DNA from: an uncultured Clostridia bacterium
Lineage (GTDB): Bacteria; Bacillota; Clostridia; Christensenellales; Aristaeellaceae
Direction: 5' to 3'
NCBI GenBank assembly: GCA_946414315.1
Contig: CAMKNZ010000006.1
Location: 33,848 to 97,847 of the forward strand
Length of the DNA stretch: 64,000 bases
Position 1 is the stretch's first letter; each line of letters starts with the position of its first letter. The notes beneath the pieces were generated by a model. It did no database searches and had not been told where the DNA came from. It saw only the letters and a program-made list of their open reading frames with translations. The translations under genes and the position numbers were made by a program. Shown here one piece after another: positions 52,178 to 61,154 of the stretch.

Positions 52178-54800
52178 GTTTATGCATCCGCTGCGGCTGA
52201 TCGCCCTGCCGGTGTGCGCCGCGGTTGTGCTGGCAATCTGCCTGCTCCGCAGGAGCCGTTCCCGGAAGGAACGGATCAGCCATATCCTGCGGTATGTGAT
52301 CATCACCCTGACCGTGCTGGCCCTGGCCGGCATGAGCCTGCTGACCGCGAGCCCGGACCGGACCGCGTTCGTGCTGGTAGACGTTTCCGCCTCGGTGAAT
52401 GAGGAAGAGACCCTGCGCCTTGCACGGGCAGCGCTGGAAAACAGCGGGGACCGGAAAACCGGCGTGATCGCCTTCGGCGGAAACGCCGCCGTGGAACGTT
52501 CGCTGAACCAGACAGCGCCGCTGGGCGACCTGACAGGCCGGGTGGACCGCTCAGGCAGCGACCTGAACAGCGCGCTGCAGCTGGCGTCCGCCCTGCTCCC
52601 GACTGACAGCAACGGCGGGATCGCCGTGATCAGCGACGGCCGGGTGACCGGGGAGGAAGATTTTTTCCGCTCCGCGGGCGGCGTGCCGGTGAACGTGCTG
52701 AAAACGGAAACCCGCGGCGGGACGGACGCGCAGGTAACCAACGTATCCGTACCCTCTTCTCTCTATACAGGACAGAAATATACAACCGTCGTAACGGTGC
52801 ACGCGAATACCGCCGGCGAAGCGACGCTGCTTCTGACGCGGGACCGCGGCGAGGCCCAGACAAAAACCGTGACCCTGCGCAAAGGAGAGAATACCTTTGC
52901 CTTTGAAGCGGTGGCGGGCGACGCGGGCGTCTGCACGATGGAAGCACAGGTACTGCTGAACGGGGACAGCGTCTCCGCCAATGACAGCGGCGCGGCCTGG
53001 ACCACCATCGCCGGAAAGCCTTCCGTGCTGATTGTGGAAGGGCAGAGCGGCGCGGGGGCGGAACTGGAGAAGATGCTGAAAGCGGCGGGCATGCAGGTGC
53101 ATACCCTGCCGGTGACGATGCTGCCGGAACAGCTCAGCGGCCTGATGGAATACCACGCGGTGGCACTGGTCAACGTGGACGCGGATAAACTGACGGAAAC
53201 GCAGGTTGCCACGCTGGATACGGCCTCAAAGGAGATGGGCGTCGGCGTGGCCGTGTTCGGCGGCGACTCCAGCTATGCCCTGGGCGGATACCGGGGAAGC
53301 AAACTGGAGGAAATGCTGCCGGTGACGATCGACGTACGGAACCGGATGGAACTGCCGACAACGGCGCTGGTGCTGGCAATCGACAAGAGCGGCTCCATGA
53401 CGGAAACCTCCTACGGTGTGAGCCGCCTGCAGCTGGCCCGGGAAGCGGCATGCGCCGCACTGGAAGTACTGAACGAGCGGGACCAGGCCGGCGTGATCTG
53501 TTTTGACGACGCCGGAAAGTGGGTCGTTCCCCTGAACTATGTGACAGATGTTGCCGCGATGCAGGAGCAGGTAGCGACTATCCGTCCCGGCGGAGGCACG
53601 GCATTCTATTCTCCCCTGATCATGGCATATGAAGCGCTGAAGACGGTCAGCGCGCAGTATAAGCATGTGATTTTCCTGACCGACGGCGAGGCCGGCGATA
53701 CCGGATATATGGACGTCGTACGCAAGATGGCGGCCAGCGGCATCACCGTGACTACCGTGGCGGTGGGCGACGGCGCCGATTACGTCGGCATGGGGAAGAT
53801 CGCGGAGATCGGCGGCGGACGGATGTACGCAGCCGGCCCCTTTGACAGCCTGCCCCGGATCTTTACCAAGGAAACGATGATGATCTCCGGAGCATATGTG
53901 CAGAACCGCGTATTCACGCCGGTGATCACGGACAGCCAAATGACGGATTTCCCGGGTTTTCCGGAACTGGGCGGCTATCTTGCCACGACGGAAAAACCGC
54001 TGGCGACCGTAGCCCTGTGCAGCGACCGGAAAGATCCGATCCTGGCCTGGTGGCAGTACGGCGCCGGGCGGGTGCTGTGCTGGACAAGCGACGTACAGGG
54101 CGGCTGGAGCGGCGCGTTCCTCAGCTGGGACCGGGCGGCGGAGTTCTTCTCCGGAATGATTTCGTTCATTCTTCCGGATCGGTCCGGTGAAGGGGAACTG
54201 ACCCTGGCGGACGGACGGATCAGCTGGGAAGCCGAGACACCGGCGGAAACGGCCGGTGCGTCCGTGACGCTGATCCGGCCGGACGGAGAGAAGGAAACCG
54301 TACGGCTGGAAAAGATCACCGACACTCGCTTTGAAGGCGAGGCGGACACCTCCCTGGCCGGCGCCTATGCCGCGCGGATCGAGACGGAGGACGGCTCCGG
54401 CCGGGTGACCGGCAGCGCGTCCGGAGGCGCTGTCGTCAGCTGGACGGCGGAATACGACCAGCGGCGGGAGGATACCGGCGCACTGGAAACCCTGGCGAAG
54501 GAAACCGGCGGTAAAGTCTGTGAAAACATCGAAGAGATGCTGGACTTCCCGGATACAGCCGCGCGGAAACGGACGGACCTGACGGCCCTGCTGGCCGGGC
54601 TGGCCCTGCTGCTGTTCCTGTTCGACGTGGCGCAGCGGCGTCTGGACCTGTTCCGTGAACCGGTGAAGAAGGAAACCGAAGAAACGGCGAAACCGGTCAG
54701 GGAAAAGAAACAGAAACCGAAAAAGAAAGAACCCGAAAAAGAAACGCCCGCGGCCGCCGACGTGCTGTGGGAGCAGATGAAGAACAAAAAGAAACTGTAA
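52167..54800 (+). CDS. Membrane protein with two VWA domains and a GATase-like middle
   Basis: 877 aa. Two N-terminal transmembrane helices (about 10-28 and 38-60). First VWA at about 66-165 with DVSASVNE (DxSxS present). A linker domain follows (about 170-290), then a glutamine-amidotransferase-like segment (PSVLIVEGQSGAGAELEKML, VGVAVFGGDSS). Second VWA at about 395-570 has a full MIDAS, LAIDKSGSMTETSY, RPGGGTAFYSPL and FLTDGEAGD. A C-terminal helix near 810-830 precedes a Lys/Glu-rich tail. It is the last gene of the operon; the likely role is an envelope complex with MoxR and BatA. Confidence 0.9.
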   Translation: MSVEFMHPLRLIALPVCAAVVLAICLLRRSRSRKERISHILRYVIITLTVLALAGMSLLTASPDRTAFVLVDVSASVNEEETLRLARAALENSGDRKTGVIAFGGNAAVERSLNQTAPLGDLTGRVDRSGSDLNSALQLASALLPTDSNGGIAVISDGRVTGEEDFFRSAGGVPVNVLKTETRGGTDAQVTNVSVPSSLYTGQKYTTVVTVHANTAGEATLLLTRDRGEAQTKTVTLRKGENTFAFEAVAGDAGVCTMEAQVLLNGDSVSANDSGAAWTTIAGKPSVLIVEGQSGAGAELEKMLKAAGMQVHTLPVTMLPEQLSGLMEYHAVALVNVDADKLTETQVATLDTASKEMGVGVAVFGGDSSYALGGYRGSKLEEMLPVTIDVRNRMELPTTALVLAIDKSGSMTETSYGVSRLQLAREAACAALEVLNERDQAGVICFDDAGKWVVPLNYVTDVAAMQEQVATIRPGGGTAFYSPLIMAYEALKTVSAQYKHVIFLTDGEAGDTGYMDVVRKMAASGITVTTVAVGDGADYVGMGKIAEIGGGRMYAAGPFDSLPRIFTKETMMISGAYVQNRVFTPVITDSQMTDFPGFPELGGYLATTEKPLATVALCSDRKDPILAWWQYGAGRVLCWTSDVQGGWSGAFLSWDRAAEFFSGMISFILPDRSGEGELTLADGRISWEAETPAETAGASVTLIRPDGEKETVRLEKITDTRFEGEADTSLAGAYAARIETEDGSGRVTGSASGGAVVSWTAEYDQRREDTGALETLAKETGGKVCENIEEMLDFPDTAARKRTDLTALLAGLALLLFLFDVAQRRLDLFREPVKKETEETAKPVREKKQKPKKKEPEKETPAAADVLWEQMKNKKKL

Positions 54801-54804
54801 GAAC

Positions 54805-54828
54805 TGCCAGGGGCAACTGCCCCTGGCA
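54805..54828 (+). terminator. Terminator hairpin of the MoxR/VWA operon
   Basis: A perfect 10-bp stem, TGCCAGGGGC / GCCCCTGGCA, with loop AACT starts 4 bases after the last stop. The T-tract is poor (ATTCCT). Confidence 0.7.
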
Positions 54829-54839
54829 ATTCCTGACAT

Positions 54840-54868
54840 TTGCATCAGACCTGAAACAACTGTATACT
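54840..54868 (+). promoter_or_regulatory. Promoter of the SUV3-like helicase gene
   Basis: TTGCAT (54840-54845) and TATACT (54863-54868) with a 17-base spacer lie about 35 bases before ATG 54904. Confidence 0.7.
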
Positions 54869-54903
54869 GAAAGCAGAAGAATTGAGCAGGAGTGTATACC
54901 GTT

Positions 54904-57279
54904 ATGAACCGATCAGACAGAAGCGCGATGGAAGCCTATATTCAGGCGCTGCTGCCGGAACGGGAGCGGTATCTGCATCAGCATGCCCTGAACAAAGCCC
55001 GTGTGATCACCCGCAGCATGAAACCGTCGGAAAAGGAAGCCTATCTGCAGAGCGAGGCATTCCAGACGACGCTGCGGCAGCTGCAGCGGCGGGACAAGAT
55101 CTGGCAGGGACTGCTGCGGGGCGAACTGGTACTGTCCGGCGACCGGACGGAGTTCGACCGCCTTTCCAAAATGATCTCCAAAGAGATGGAGGAGGGGCGG
55201 AAGGTCGACCTGGCGTTCCTGCGGACAGTGGAAAAAAGCAAGGTATCGCTGGAAAAAGCGTATGAAGCGATCCGGATCATCCGGGAGGGGGATCTGCGGC
55301 ACTGGTTTGACGAACAGATCGGTTCCTTTACCACGCGGGCGGAAAACCGGGTGGTGCTGTGGCTGCGGACCGGCGATCACGGCGCCAGGCTGCGGGAGGA
55401 AGATCCCGAGCGCTCGGTGGTCCGCCGGATCATGGAAAAGGATTTTCCGGGCGGGCTGACGCCCAAGAGCCTGAACCGCGCGTTCCAGCCCGGTTCGCTG
55501 GACGGTTTCCTGCGGGCCGAGGCGTCGAAACAGTTCCCGGAACTGGGCGCGTGCCGGGCCGTGCGCCTGCCGGGCGGAGAGACCGTGGCGTCCGCCGTCC
55601 GCCGGGAAGCGGAGCGGGAAGGCCGGCTGGTCTTCAACGCGCTGGAGAAAAAGTTCTCCCGGGAACGGCTCCGGCGGCTGCTGGAAAAGAACCCGGCGCT
55701 GATCCGCCTGCAGAAAAAAGCGGACGCCGCCTACGAAAGGGAAAGACGCATCCGCGCCGCACTGCTGGACGCAATCCCGGAGCACTACCGGGACCTGTAC
55801 CCGCTGGCACGGCAGATGCACAGGCATTTCTATCTTCACCTGGGGCCGACCAACTCCGGCAAGACCTACGAAGGAATCCAGCGCCTGCAGGGCGCCCGGC
55901 AGGGCCTGTATCTCGGGCCGCTGCGGCTGCTTGCCGCGGAACAGTTTGAAGCGCTGAACCTTGCGGACGTACCCTGCTCGCTGGTGACGGGCGAGGAGCA
56001 GATCCGCGTGCCCTTTGCCCGGGTGCAGTCCTCCACGGTGGAAATGGCGGACCTGCAGATGCATTACGACGTGGCGGTGATCGACGAATGCCAGATGATC
56101 GCCGACCGGGACCGGGGCGGCGCGTGGACAGCCGCAATCCTGGGCCTGTGCGCGGACGAGATCCACGCCTGCGCTTCCCCGGACGCGGAGAACCTGCTGA
56201 CCCGGATCATTGAAGACTGCGGGGATGAGCTGACGATCATCCGCCACGAGCGGATGACGCCGCTGGAGGTCGAAAAGGAAGGATTCCAGTTTCCGTCCTC
56301 CGTGCGCACGGGAGACGCGCTGATCGTCTTTTCCAAGGCGCGGGTTCACGCAGTGGCCGCGGAGCTGAAAACGCGGGGATACAAGGTATCCCTGATCTAC
56401 GGCGCACTGCCGCCGGACGTGCGGCGGAACCAGGCGGACCGCTTCCACCGGGGCGAGACCGAGGTTGTCGTCTCCACGGACGCGATCGCCATGGGTATGA
56501 ACCTGCCGATCCAGCGGGTGGTGTTCCTGGAGTCAGAGAAGTACGACGGGGATATCACACGGCTGCTGACGGATTCCGAGATCAAGCAGATCGCGGGGCG
56601 CGCGGGCCGGTACGGCAAATATGAGATCGGCTACGTGAACGCTTTCGGTTTCCGCCAGGAGGTGGCCAGGGCCCTGGCCCGGCCGCTGCTGCCGCTGACG
56701 GAGGGCGTGATCGGATTCCCGGAATCCCTGCTGGGCATTCCGCTGCCGCTGACCGGCATCCTGGACCAGTGGATCCGGATGCAGGACAAAGGCTGCTTTT
56801 CCAAGGCGTCCACGGTCCGGATGGCGGAACTGGCCGCGATGATGGAGACGCCGAAAACGGACCGGCGGCTGCTCTACCGTTTCCTGTGCATTCCCTTTGA
56901 CGAGAAGGACCAGGAACTGCTGTTCCGCTGGAAAGCGATGTATCACGCGGAATGCAAGGGCGAACATATCGACGTGCTGCCGGAGATGCCGGAGATCGTG
57001 GAACCGGAAAGCTGCACAATCCGCATGCTGGACGAGCTGGAGGCGGACTACCGCCGGTGCGACCTGTATTACAATTATACAAGACTGTTCCTGCCGGAAC
57101 CGGATAAACTGCTGGCGGAGATCCAGCGGCGCAAGGACCTGATTTCCCAGGGGATCGTACATATCCTTTCCACCCAGAAACTGCAGCAAAGGACGTGCCC
57201 GAGCTGCAAACGGCATCTGCCGTGGAACTGGCCGTACAGGCTGTGCGACAGCTGTTACGGCCGGGGCCGGAAATGGTAA
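54904..57279 (+). CDS. SUV3-like superfamily 2 RNA helicase with C-terminal zinc motif
   Basis: 791 aa from ATG 54904 (CAGGAG upstream). The N-terminal 300 residues are helical. Motif I GPTNSGKT has Lys320; the characteristic LGPLRLLAAEQFEALN-type segment follows, then TGEEQ, SSTVEM, motif II DECQ at 394-397, and motif VI QIAGRAGRYG. These residues match SUV3 (SUPV3L1), the mitochondrial degradosome helicase, rather than the DEAD-box or RecQ groups. The SUV3 C-terminal domain is present, and the end adds CPSC and CDSC pairs spaced as a zinc ribbon. In mitochondria SUV3 works with PNPase; here the partner is unknown. Confidence 0.9.
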   Translation: MNRSDRSAMEAYIQALLPERERYLHQHALNKARVITRSMKPSEKEAYLQSEAFQTTLRQLQRRDKIWQGLLRGELVLSGDRTEFDRLSKMISKEMEEGRKVDLAFLRTVEKSKVSLEKAYEAIRIIREGDLRHWFDEQIGSFTTRAENRVVLWLRTGDHGARLREEDPERSVVRRIMEKDFPGGLTPKSLNRAFQPGSLDGFLRAEASKQFPELGACRAVRLPGGETVASAVRREAEREGRLVFNALEKKFSRERLRRLLEKNPALIRLQKKADAAYERERRIRAALLDAIPEHYRDLYPLARQMHRHFYLHLGPTNSGKTYEGIQRLQGARQGLYLGPLRLLAAEQFEALNLADVPCSLVTGEEQIRVPFARVQSSTVEMADLQMHYDVAVIDECQMIADRDRGGAWTAAILGLCADEIHACASPDAENLLTRIIEDCGDELTIIRHERMTPLEVEKEGFQFPSSVRTGDALIVFSKARVHAVAAELKTRGYKVSLIYGALPPDVRRNQADRFHRGETEVVVSTDAIAMGMNLPIQRVVFLESEKYDGDITRLLTDSEIKQIAGRAGRYGKYEIGYVNAFGFRQEVARALARPLLPLTEGVIGFPESLLGIPLPLTGILDQWIRMQDKGCFSKASTVRMAELAAMMETPKTDRRLLYRFLCIPFDEKDQELLFRWKAMYHAECKGEHIDVLPEMPEIVEPESCTIRMLDELEADYRRCDLYYNYTRLFLPEPDKLLAEIQRRKDLISQGIVHILSTQKLQQRTCPSCKRHLPWNWPYRLCDSCYGRGRKW

Positions 57280-57310
57280 AACGCCGGACTCAAAAGAGCC
57301 GGCGTTTTTA
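57277..57310. terminator. Bidirectional terminator between the helicase and znuB
   Basis: A GC stem, ACGCCGGACT...AGCCGGCGT, flanked by A-run and T-run (TAAAA/TTTTTA), lies between convergent genes and overlaps the helicase stop codon. Confidence 0.85.
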
Positions 57311-57337
57311 TGTTGGCGGAAATGAAGAACAGGAAGA

Positions 57338-58177
57338 TTATTTCCGGAAAGACCTGACAGCCAGGGAAACCGCGTAGCACAGCGCGGAAACAAGCACAAT
57401 GGAAGCGCCGGCGCTGGTGTCGAGGTAATAGGACAGGGTCAGGCCCACGATGCCGCTGAAGAGTGCGAGGACGACGGACCAGACCGCGTGCTGGCGGGAG
57501 GAGCGGGCGATATTGCGGCCGGCAGCAGCCGGAAGGATCAGCAGGGCGTTGATCAGCAGCACGCCGACCCAGCGGATGGACAGCATGACCGCGACGGCGA
57601 CCATGACCACAAAGGCGCACTCCACCAGGCGGGTTTTGATTCCCCGGCTGCGGGCAAGGAAGCTGTCCACGCTGGTGAGCAGCAGGGAATTATACAGCAG
57701 CGCCCACAGTACCAGCGTGGCAACCAGGGCCAGCAGGAGCCAGAGCAGGTCGCCGGGCGTGACGGCGAGGATATCGCCGATCAGCAGGGCGGAATATTTG
57801 GCAAATTTGCCGCCCCGGGCGAGGATCAGCAGACCTGCCGCCACCGAGGTGGAGGAAAACACGGAAATAACCGTGTCCGCCGAGGCGGAGCCTGACTGTT
57901 TGATGACGCAGATCAGGATTGCCCAGATGATGCCGAAAATCAGCATCGCGACCAGGTCGTTCCGCAGGCCGAGGATGATGCCCAGGCCGATGCCGGTCAG
58001 GGCGGAGTGCCCCAGGGCGTCGGAGAAGAATGCCATCTGGTGGTTGACCGCCATGGTGCCGAGGAGCCCCAGCAGCGGGGTCAGCAGCAGGATCGCCAGG
58101 AAGGCGTTCTTCATGAAATTGTACTGATAGGCTTCCAGCGGGAGAATGCTTCCGAGGACGCTGTAGATCGTTTCCAT
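57338..58177 (-). CDS. Metal ABC transporter permease (ZnuB/MntB family)
   Basis: 279 aa from ATG 58177 (GAGGAGGCGGAAT upstream, inside the end of the ATPase gene). About eight to nine transmembrane segments. The segments FFSDALGHSALTGIGLGIIL and ISVFSSTSVAAGLLIL, then GVLLINALLILPAAAGRNIA, are typical of the ABC-3 family that imports Zn, Mn or Fe. The ATPase gene ends 1 base before it. No solute-binding lipoprotein (ZnuA) gene is in this run, so the metal cannot be named and the binding protein must lie elsewhere. Confidence 0.92.
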   Translation of the reverse strand: METIYSVLGSILPLEAYQYNFMKNAFLAILLLTPLLGLLGTMAVNHQMAFFSDALGHSALTGIGLGIILGLRNDLVAMLIFGIIWAILICVIKQSGSASADTVISVFSSTSVAAGLLILARGGKFAKYSALLIGDILAVTPGDLLWLLLALVATLVLWALLYNSLLLTSVDSFLARSRGIKTRLVECAFVVMVAVAVMLSIRWVGVLLINALLILPAAAGRNIARSSRQHAVWSVVLALFSGIVGLTLSYYLDTSAGASIVLVSALCYAVSLAVRSFRK

Positions 58178-58178
58178 C

Positions 58179-58928
58179 TTATTCCGCCTCCTCTTCCTCG
58201 CCGCTGTAGCCGAAGACCGCGGAGAATTCGGGCGAGGCGAAGACCTCGGCCGCGGAACCCTGGGCCAGGACGGATTTATCAAGCAGGACCACATGGTCCG
58301 CATATTCCCGGACAAAACGCAGATCATGGCTGACCAGCAGGATCGCCATGTGATGTGTTTTTTTCAGGTCCAGGAGCGTGTCCAGGAACATTTTCAGGCC
58401 GTTGCGGTCGATGCCGCTGACGGGCTCGTCCAGTACGAGCAGGTCCGGGGACGGGTTCATGGCCAGCGCCAGCAGCACACGCTGCAGCTCTCCGCCGGAG
58501 CAGCGGCCCAGAGGCAGGTCCGCCAGGCCTTCAGCGTTGACGGCGGCCAGGGCTTCATCCACCCGGGCGCGGGTCTTTTTGCCTACGCCGGTCCACACCG
58601 GGCGTCCGGTGAAGGAAGCTGCCATGAAATCCCGCACGGTGAGGGGCATTTCCCGGTCAAACTGCAGATGCTGCGGCACATAGCCGGTGCGCAGATGAGG
58701 GATATCCAGCCCGCGTCCGTCCACATGGCGGATGAGGCCGGAATGGGGAAGCTCTCCGAGCAGGGCGCGGATCAGGGTCGTCTTGCCGGCACCGTTCTGG
58801 CCGATCAGGACGGTAAGCTGTCCGCAGTGGATATGCATGGACACATCCTGGAGCAGAATCTGGCCGCCGCGGCGGACGCTGATCCGGTCCAGATCGATGT
58901 GGCAGAGCTCGCAGTGGTGCAGGGGCAT
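58179..58928 (-). CDS. Metal ABC transporter ATPase (ZnuC/MntA family)
   Basis: 249 aa from ATG 58928 (AAGGAGG upstream). Walker A IGQNGAGKTT at residues 42-51, signature CSGGELQRVLLALAM, Walker B LLVLDEPVSGID, and VSHDLRFV as the His switch. The sequence GYVPQHLQFDREMPLTVRDF is typical of ZnuC/MntA ATPases. Unusually, the N-terminus carries HHCELCH at residues 4-10, a potential metal-binding site not expected in the family. Transcribed with the permease; the promoter is divergent from rpiB. Confidence 0.93.
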   Translation of the reverse strand: MPLHHCELCHIDLDRISVRRGGQILLQDVSMHIHCGQLTVLIGQNGAGKTTLIRALLGELPHSGLIRHVDGRGLDIPHLRTGYVPQHLQFDREMPLTVRDFMAASFTGRPVWTGVGKKTRARVDEALAAVNAEGLADLPLGRCSGGELQRVLLALAMNPSPDLLVLDEPVSGIDRNGLKMFLDTLLDLKKTHHMAILLVSHDLRFVREYADHVVLLDKSVLAQGSAAEVFASPEFSAVFGYSGEEEEAE

Positions 58929-58943
58929 GATTGTCCGGCCTCC

Positions 58944-58972
58944 TTGAAATTCAGTACGTGATGATGTATTAT
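58944..58972 (+). promoter_or_regulatory. Promoter of rpiB (divergent with znuC)
   Basis: TTGAAA (58944-58949) and TATTAT (58967-58972) with a 17-base spacer. The complementary strand of the same block reads TATAAT (complement of about 58970-58975), so the two divergent promoters overlap. Confidence 0.65.
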
Positions 58973-59013
58973 AACATAGATATGGGTCTTTAGGAAATGG
59001 GAGGTAATGAACC

Positions 59014-59472
59014 ATGATCGCACTGGCCTGTGACCATACCGGGGTCGCCCTGAAACAGGAAATCATGAAGATGCTGGACGAGATGGGCCTGGAATGGAAA
59101 GACTTCGGAAATTATGACGCGAACAACCGGGATGACGACTACCCGGTATGGGGATATAAGGCCGCCCGGGCGGTGGCCAGCGGGGAATGCGACCGCGGCA
59201 TCCTGATCTGCGGCACCGGCATCGGCATCGGTATCGCCGCCGGTAAGGTGAAAGGCATCCGCGTCTGCACCTGCAGCGACGTATACAGCGCCGAGCTGAG
59301 CAAACGGCACAACAACAGCAATATCCTGACCATGGGTGCCCGGGTGGTGGGTACGGAGCTGGCGAAGATGATCGCGAAGCACTGGCTGACCGCCGAATTT
59401 GAGGGCGGCCGCCACCAGCGGCGGGTCGATATGATCACAAGGATTGAAAACGGAGAAGCTCCGGAAGCGTAA
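59014..59472 (+). CDS. rpiB: Ribose-5-phosphate isomerase B
   Basis: RpiB interconverts ribose 5-phosphate and ribulose 5-phosphate (or allose/galactose 6-phosphates in relatives). 152 aa, full length. Asp7-His8 in ACDHTG bind the substrate phosphate region, the catalytic Cys66 is in ILICGTGIGIGIAAG, and His99 is in SKRHNNSNILTMGARVVG. GGGAGG precedes the start. parA follows 35 bases after the stop, so the three genes may share a transcript. It could also feed pentose phosphate to the transketolase genes downstream, though this is inference. Confidence 0.94.
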   Translation: MIALACDHTGVALKQEIMKMLDEMGLEWKDFGNYDANNRDDDYPVWGYKAARAVASGECDRGILICGTGIGIGIAAGKVKGIRVCTCSDVYSAELSKRHNNSNILTMGARVVGTELAKMIAKHWLTAEFEGGRHQRRVDMITRIENGEAPEA

Positions 59473-59507
59473 CGGCTGTCCGGAGCTGAAGTGTGAAAGG
59501 CAGAAAT

Positions 59508-60278
59508 ATGGCAAAGATCATCGCCATTGCGAACCAAAAAGGCGGGGTGGGCAAGACCACCACGGCCGTGAATCTTTCCGCCGCCATCGCGCAGGCGGGC
59601 AAAAAGGTCCTGATGGTGGACCTGGACCCCCAGGGCAACACGACCAGCGGTTTCGGCCGGGCCGTGAACGAGCGCAGTTCGGTATACGATGCCCTGATGG
59701 GACGGGCCCAGCTGAAAAACTGCATTCAGGACACGGAGATCAAAAAACTGAAGCTGATCGGATCGGACATCCGCCTGGCGGCGGCCGAAGTGGAACTGGT
59801 CAGCGTGGAGAACCGGGAATACTTCCTGAAGAAACTGCTGGCCGTCGTGCGGGACGATTATGACTTCATTTTTGTCGACTGCCCGCCAAGCCTGAGCCTG
59901 CTGACGATCAACGCGCTGACCGCCGCAGACACCGTACTGGTACCGATCCAGTGCGAGTATTACGCGCTGGAAGGCGTGACGGCCCTGATGAACACCGTGA
60001 ACCGGGTAAAGCGGGCCTATAATCCGCGCCTGGACATCGAGGGCATTCTGCTGACAATGCTGGACGGCCGGACGAACCTGGGCCTGCAGGTGGTGGACCA
60101 GGTCAAGAAACACTTCCGGAAACAGGTGTTCGCCACCACGATCCCGCGCAATGTGCGGCTGGGAGAAGCGCCGAGCCACGGCGAGCCGATCTGTATTTAT
60201 GATCCGAGATCGACCGGCGCGATGGCGTATGAAAGCCTGGCAAAGGAAGTTCTTGCCAGGAACAAGAAAAAGAAGTAA
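59508..60278 (+). CDS. parA: Chromosome partitioning ATPase ParA/Soj
   Basis: 256 aa from ATG 59508 (AAAGG upstream; an in-frame ATG 5 codons earlier is less well placed). The deviant Walker A KGGVGKTT is at residues 11-18, followed by MVDLDPQGNTTSGF, IFVDCPPSLSLLTINAL and a C-terminal LGEAPSHGEPICIYDP, all as in chromosomal Soj. It works with ParB on parS sites to segregate origins and regulate replication initiation. parB follows after 18 bases. No parS (TGTTTCACGTGAAACA) was noticed in the window. Confidence 0.96.
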   Translation: MAKIIAIANQKGGVGKTTTAVNLSAAIAQAGKKVLMVDLDPQGNTTSGFGRAVNERSSVYDALMGRAQLKNCIQDTEIKKLKLIGSDIRLAAAEVELVSVENREYFLKKLLAVVRDDYDFIFVDCPPSLSLLTINALTAADTVLVPIQCEYYALEGVTALMNTVNRVKRAYNPRLDIEGILLTMLDGRTNLGLQVVDQVKKHFRKQVFATTIPRNVRLGEAPSHGEPICIYDPRSTGAMAYESLAKEVLARNKKKK

Positions 60279-60296
60279 CGACAGGAGACCGGATAT

Positions 60297-61154
60297 ATGC
60301 CGAAAAAGACACACGGCCTGGGAAGGGGACTGGATTCCCTGTTCGCGGGCACGGAGGACTGGGGAACCAGTATCCAGGAGATCCCGGTGGGTGAGCTGGA
60401 TCCGAATCCGGATCAGCCCCGGCGCACCTTCAGTGCCGAGAGCATCAGCCAGCTTGCGGACAGCATCCGCGAACAGGGCGTACTGCAGCCCCTGCTGGTC
60501 GCACCCGCGGGCAGCGGCCGCTATATGATCATTGCCGGTGAACGGCGTTACCGGGCGGGCCGGGAGGCCGGGCTGGAAACGCTGCCCTGCATCGTGAAGG
60601 ATATCGACGTCATCCGCCAGCGGGAGATCGCGCTGATCGAGAACCTGCAGCGGGAAGACCTGAACCCCATCGAAGCGGCGAAGGGCATCCGCGCGCTGAT
60701 GGACCAGTGCGGATATACCCAGGAGAAAGTCAGCGCCCGGCTGGGCAAGAGCCGCCCTGCCGTGGCGAACATGCTGCGCCTGCTGCAGCTGCCGGATGAA
60801 GTGACCGAGATAGTGAAGGACGGTCTGCTGACCGCCGGCCATGCACGGGTGCTTGCGGGCGTGAACGGCAGGGAGGAACAGCTGCGCCTGGCCCGCAAGG
60901 CCGTTGAGGAAGGCCTGAACGTGCGCCAGATGGAACAGCTGGTGAAAGCCACCGCCGCGAAACCGAAGAAAAAGCCGGTGCCGAAGCGGCTGCCGGCAGA
61001 GCTGGACGAGCTGCAGGAGAAGATCCGCCGCCGGACCGGGCTGAAGAGCACCCTGACGGGCAGCATCTCCAAGGGCCGGATTGTACTGCAGTACAGCAGC
61101 CGGGATGAACTGGAACGGCTGAACGAGATTCTGGATACGCTGGGAGAAGTCTGA
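60297..61154 (+). CDS. parB: Chromosome partitioning protein ParB/Spo0J
   Basis: 285 aa. The start KKTHGLGRGLDSLFAG is typical of Spo0J. The CTP-binding core has VGELDPNPDQPRR, QLADSIREQGVLQPL, AGERRYRAGREAG and IENLQREDLNPIEAA. A helix-turn-helix with KSRPAVANMLRLLQLP and GHARVLAGV follows, then a C-terminal dimerisation helix. ParB loads at parS and spreads as a CTP-dependent clamp. AGGAG precedes the start; its stop overlaps the next start by one base, placing polysaccharide genes directly behind parAB. Confidence 0.96.
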   Translation: MPKKTHGLGRGLDSLFAGTEDWGTSIQEIPVGELDPNPDQPRRTFSAESISQLADSIREQGVLQPLLVAPAGSGRYMIIAGERRYRAGREAGLETLPCIVKDIDVIRQREIALIENLQREDLNPIEAAKGIRALMDQCGYTQEKVSARLGKSRPAVANMLRLLQLPDEVTEIVKDGLLTAGHARVLAGVNGREEQLRLARKAVEEGLNVRQMEQLVKATAAKPKKKPVPKRLPAELDELQEKIRRRTGLKSTLTGSISKGRIVLQYSSRDELERLNEILDTLGEV

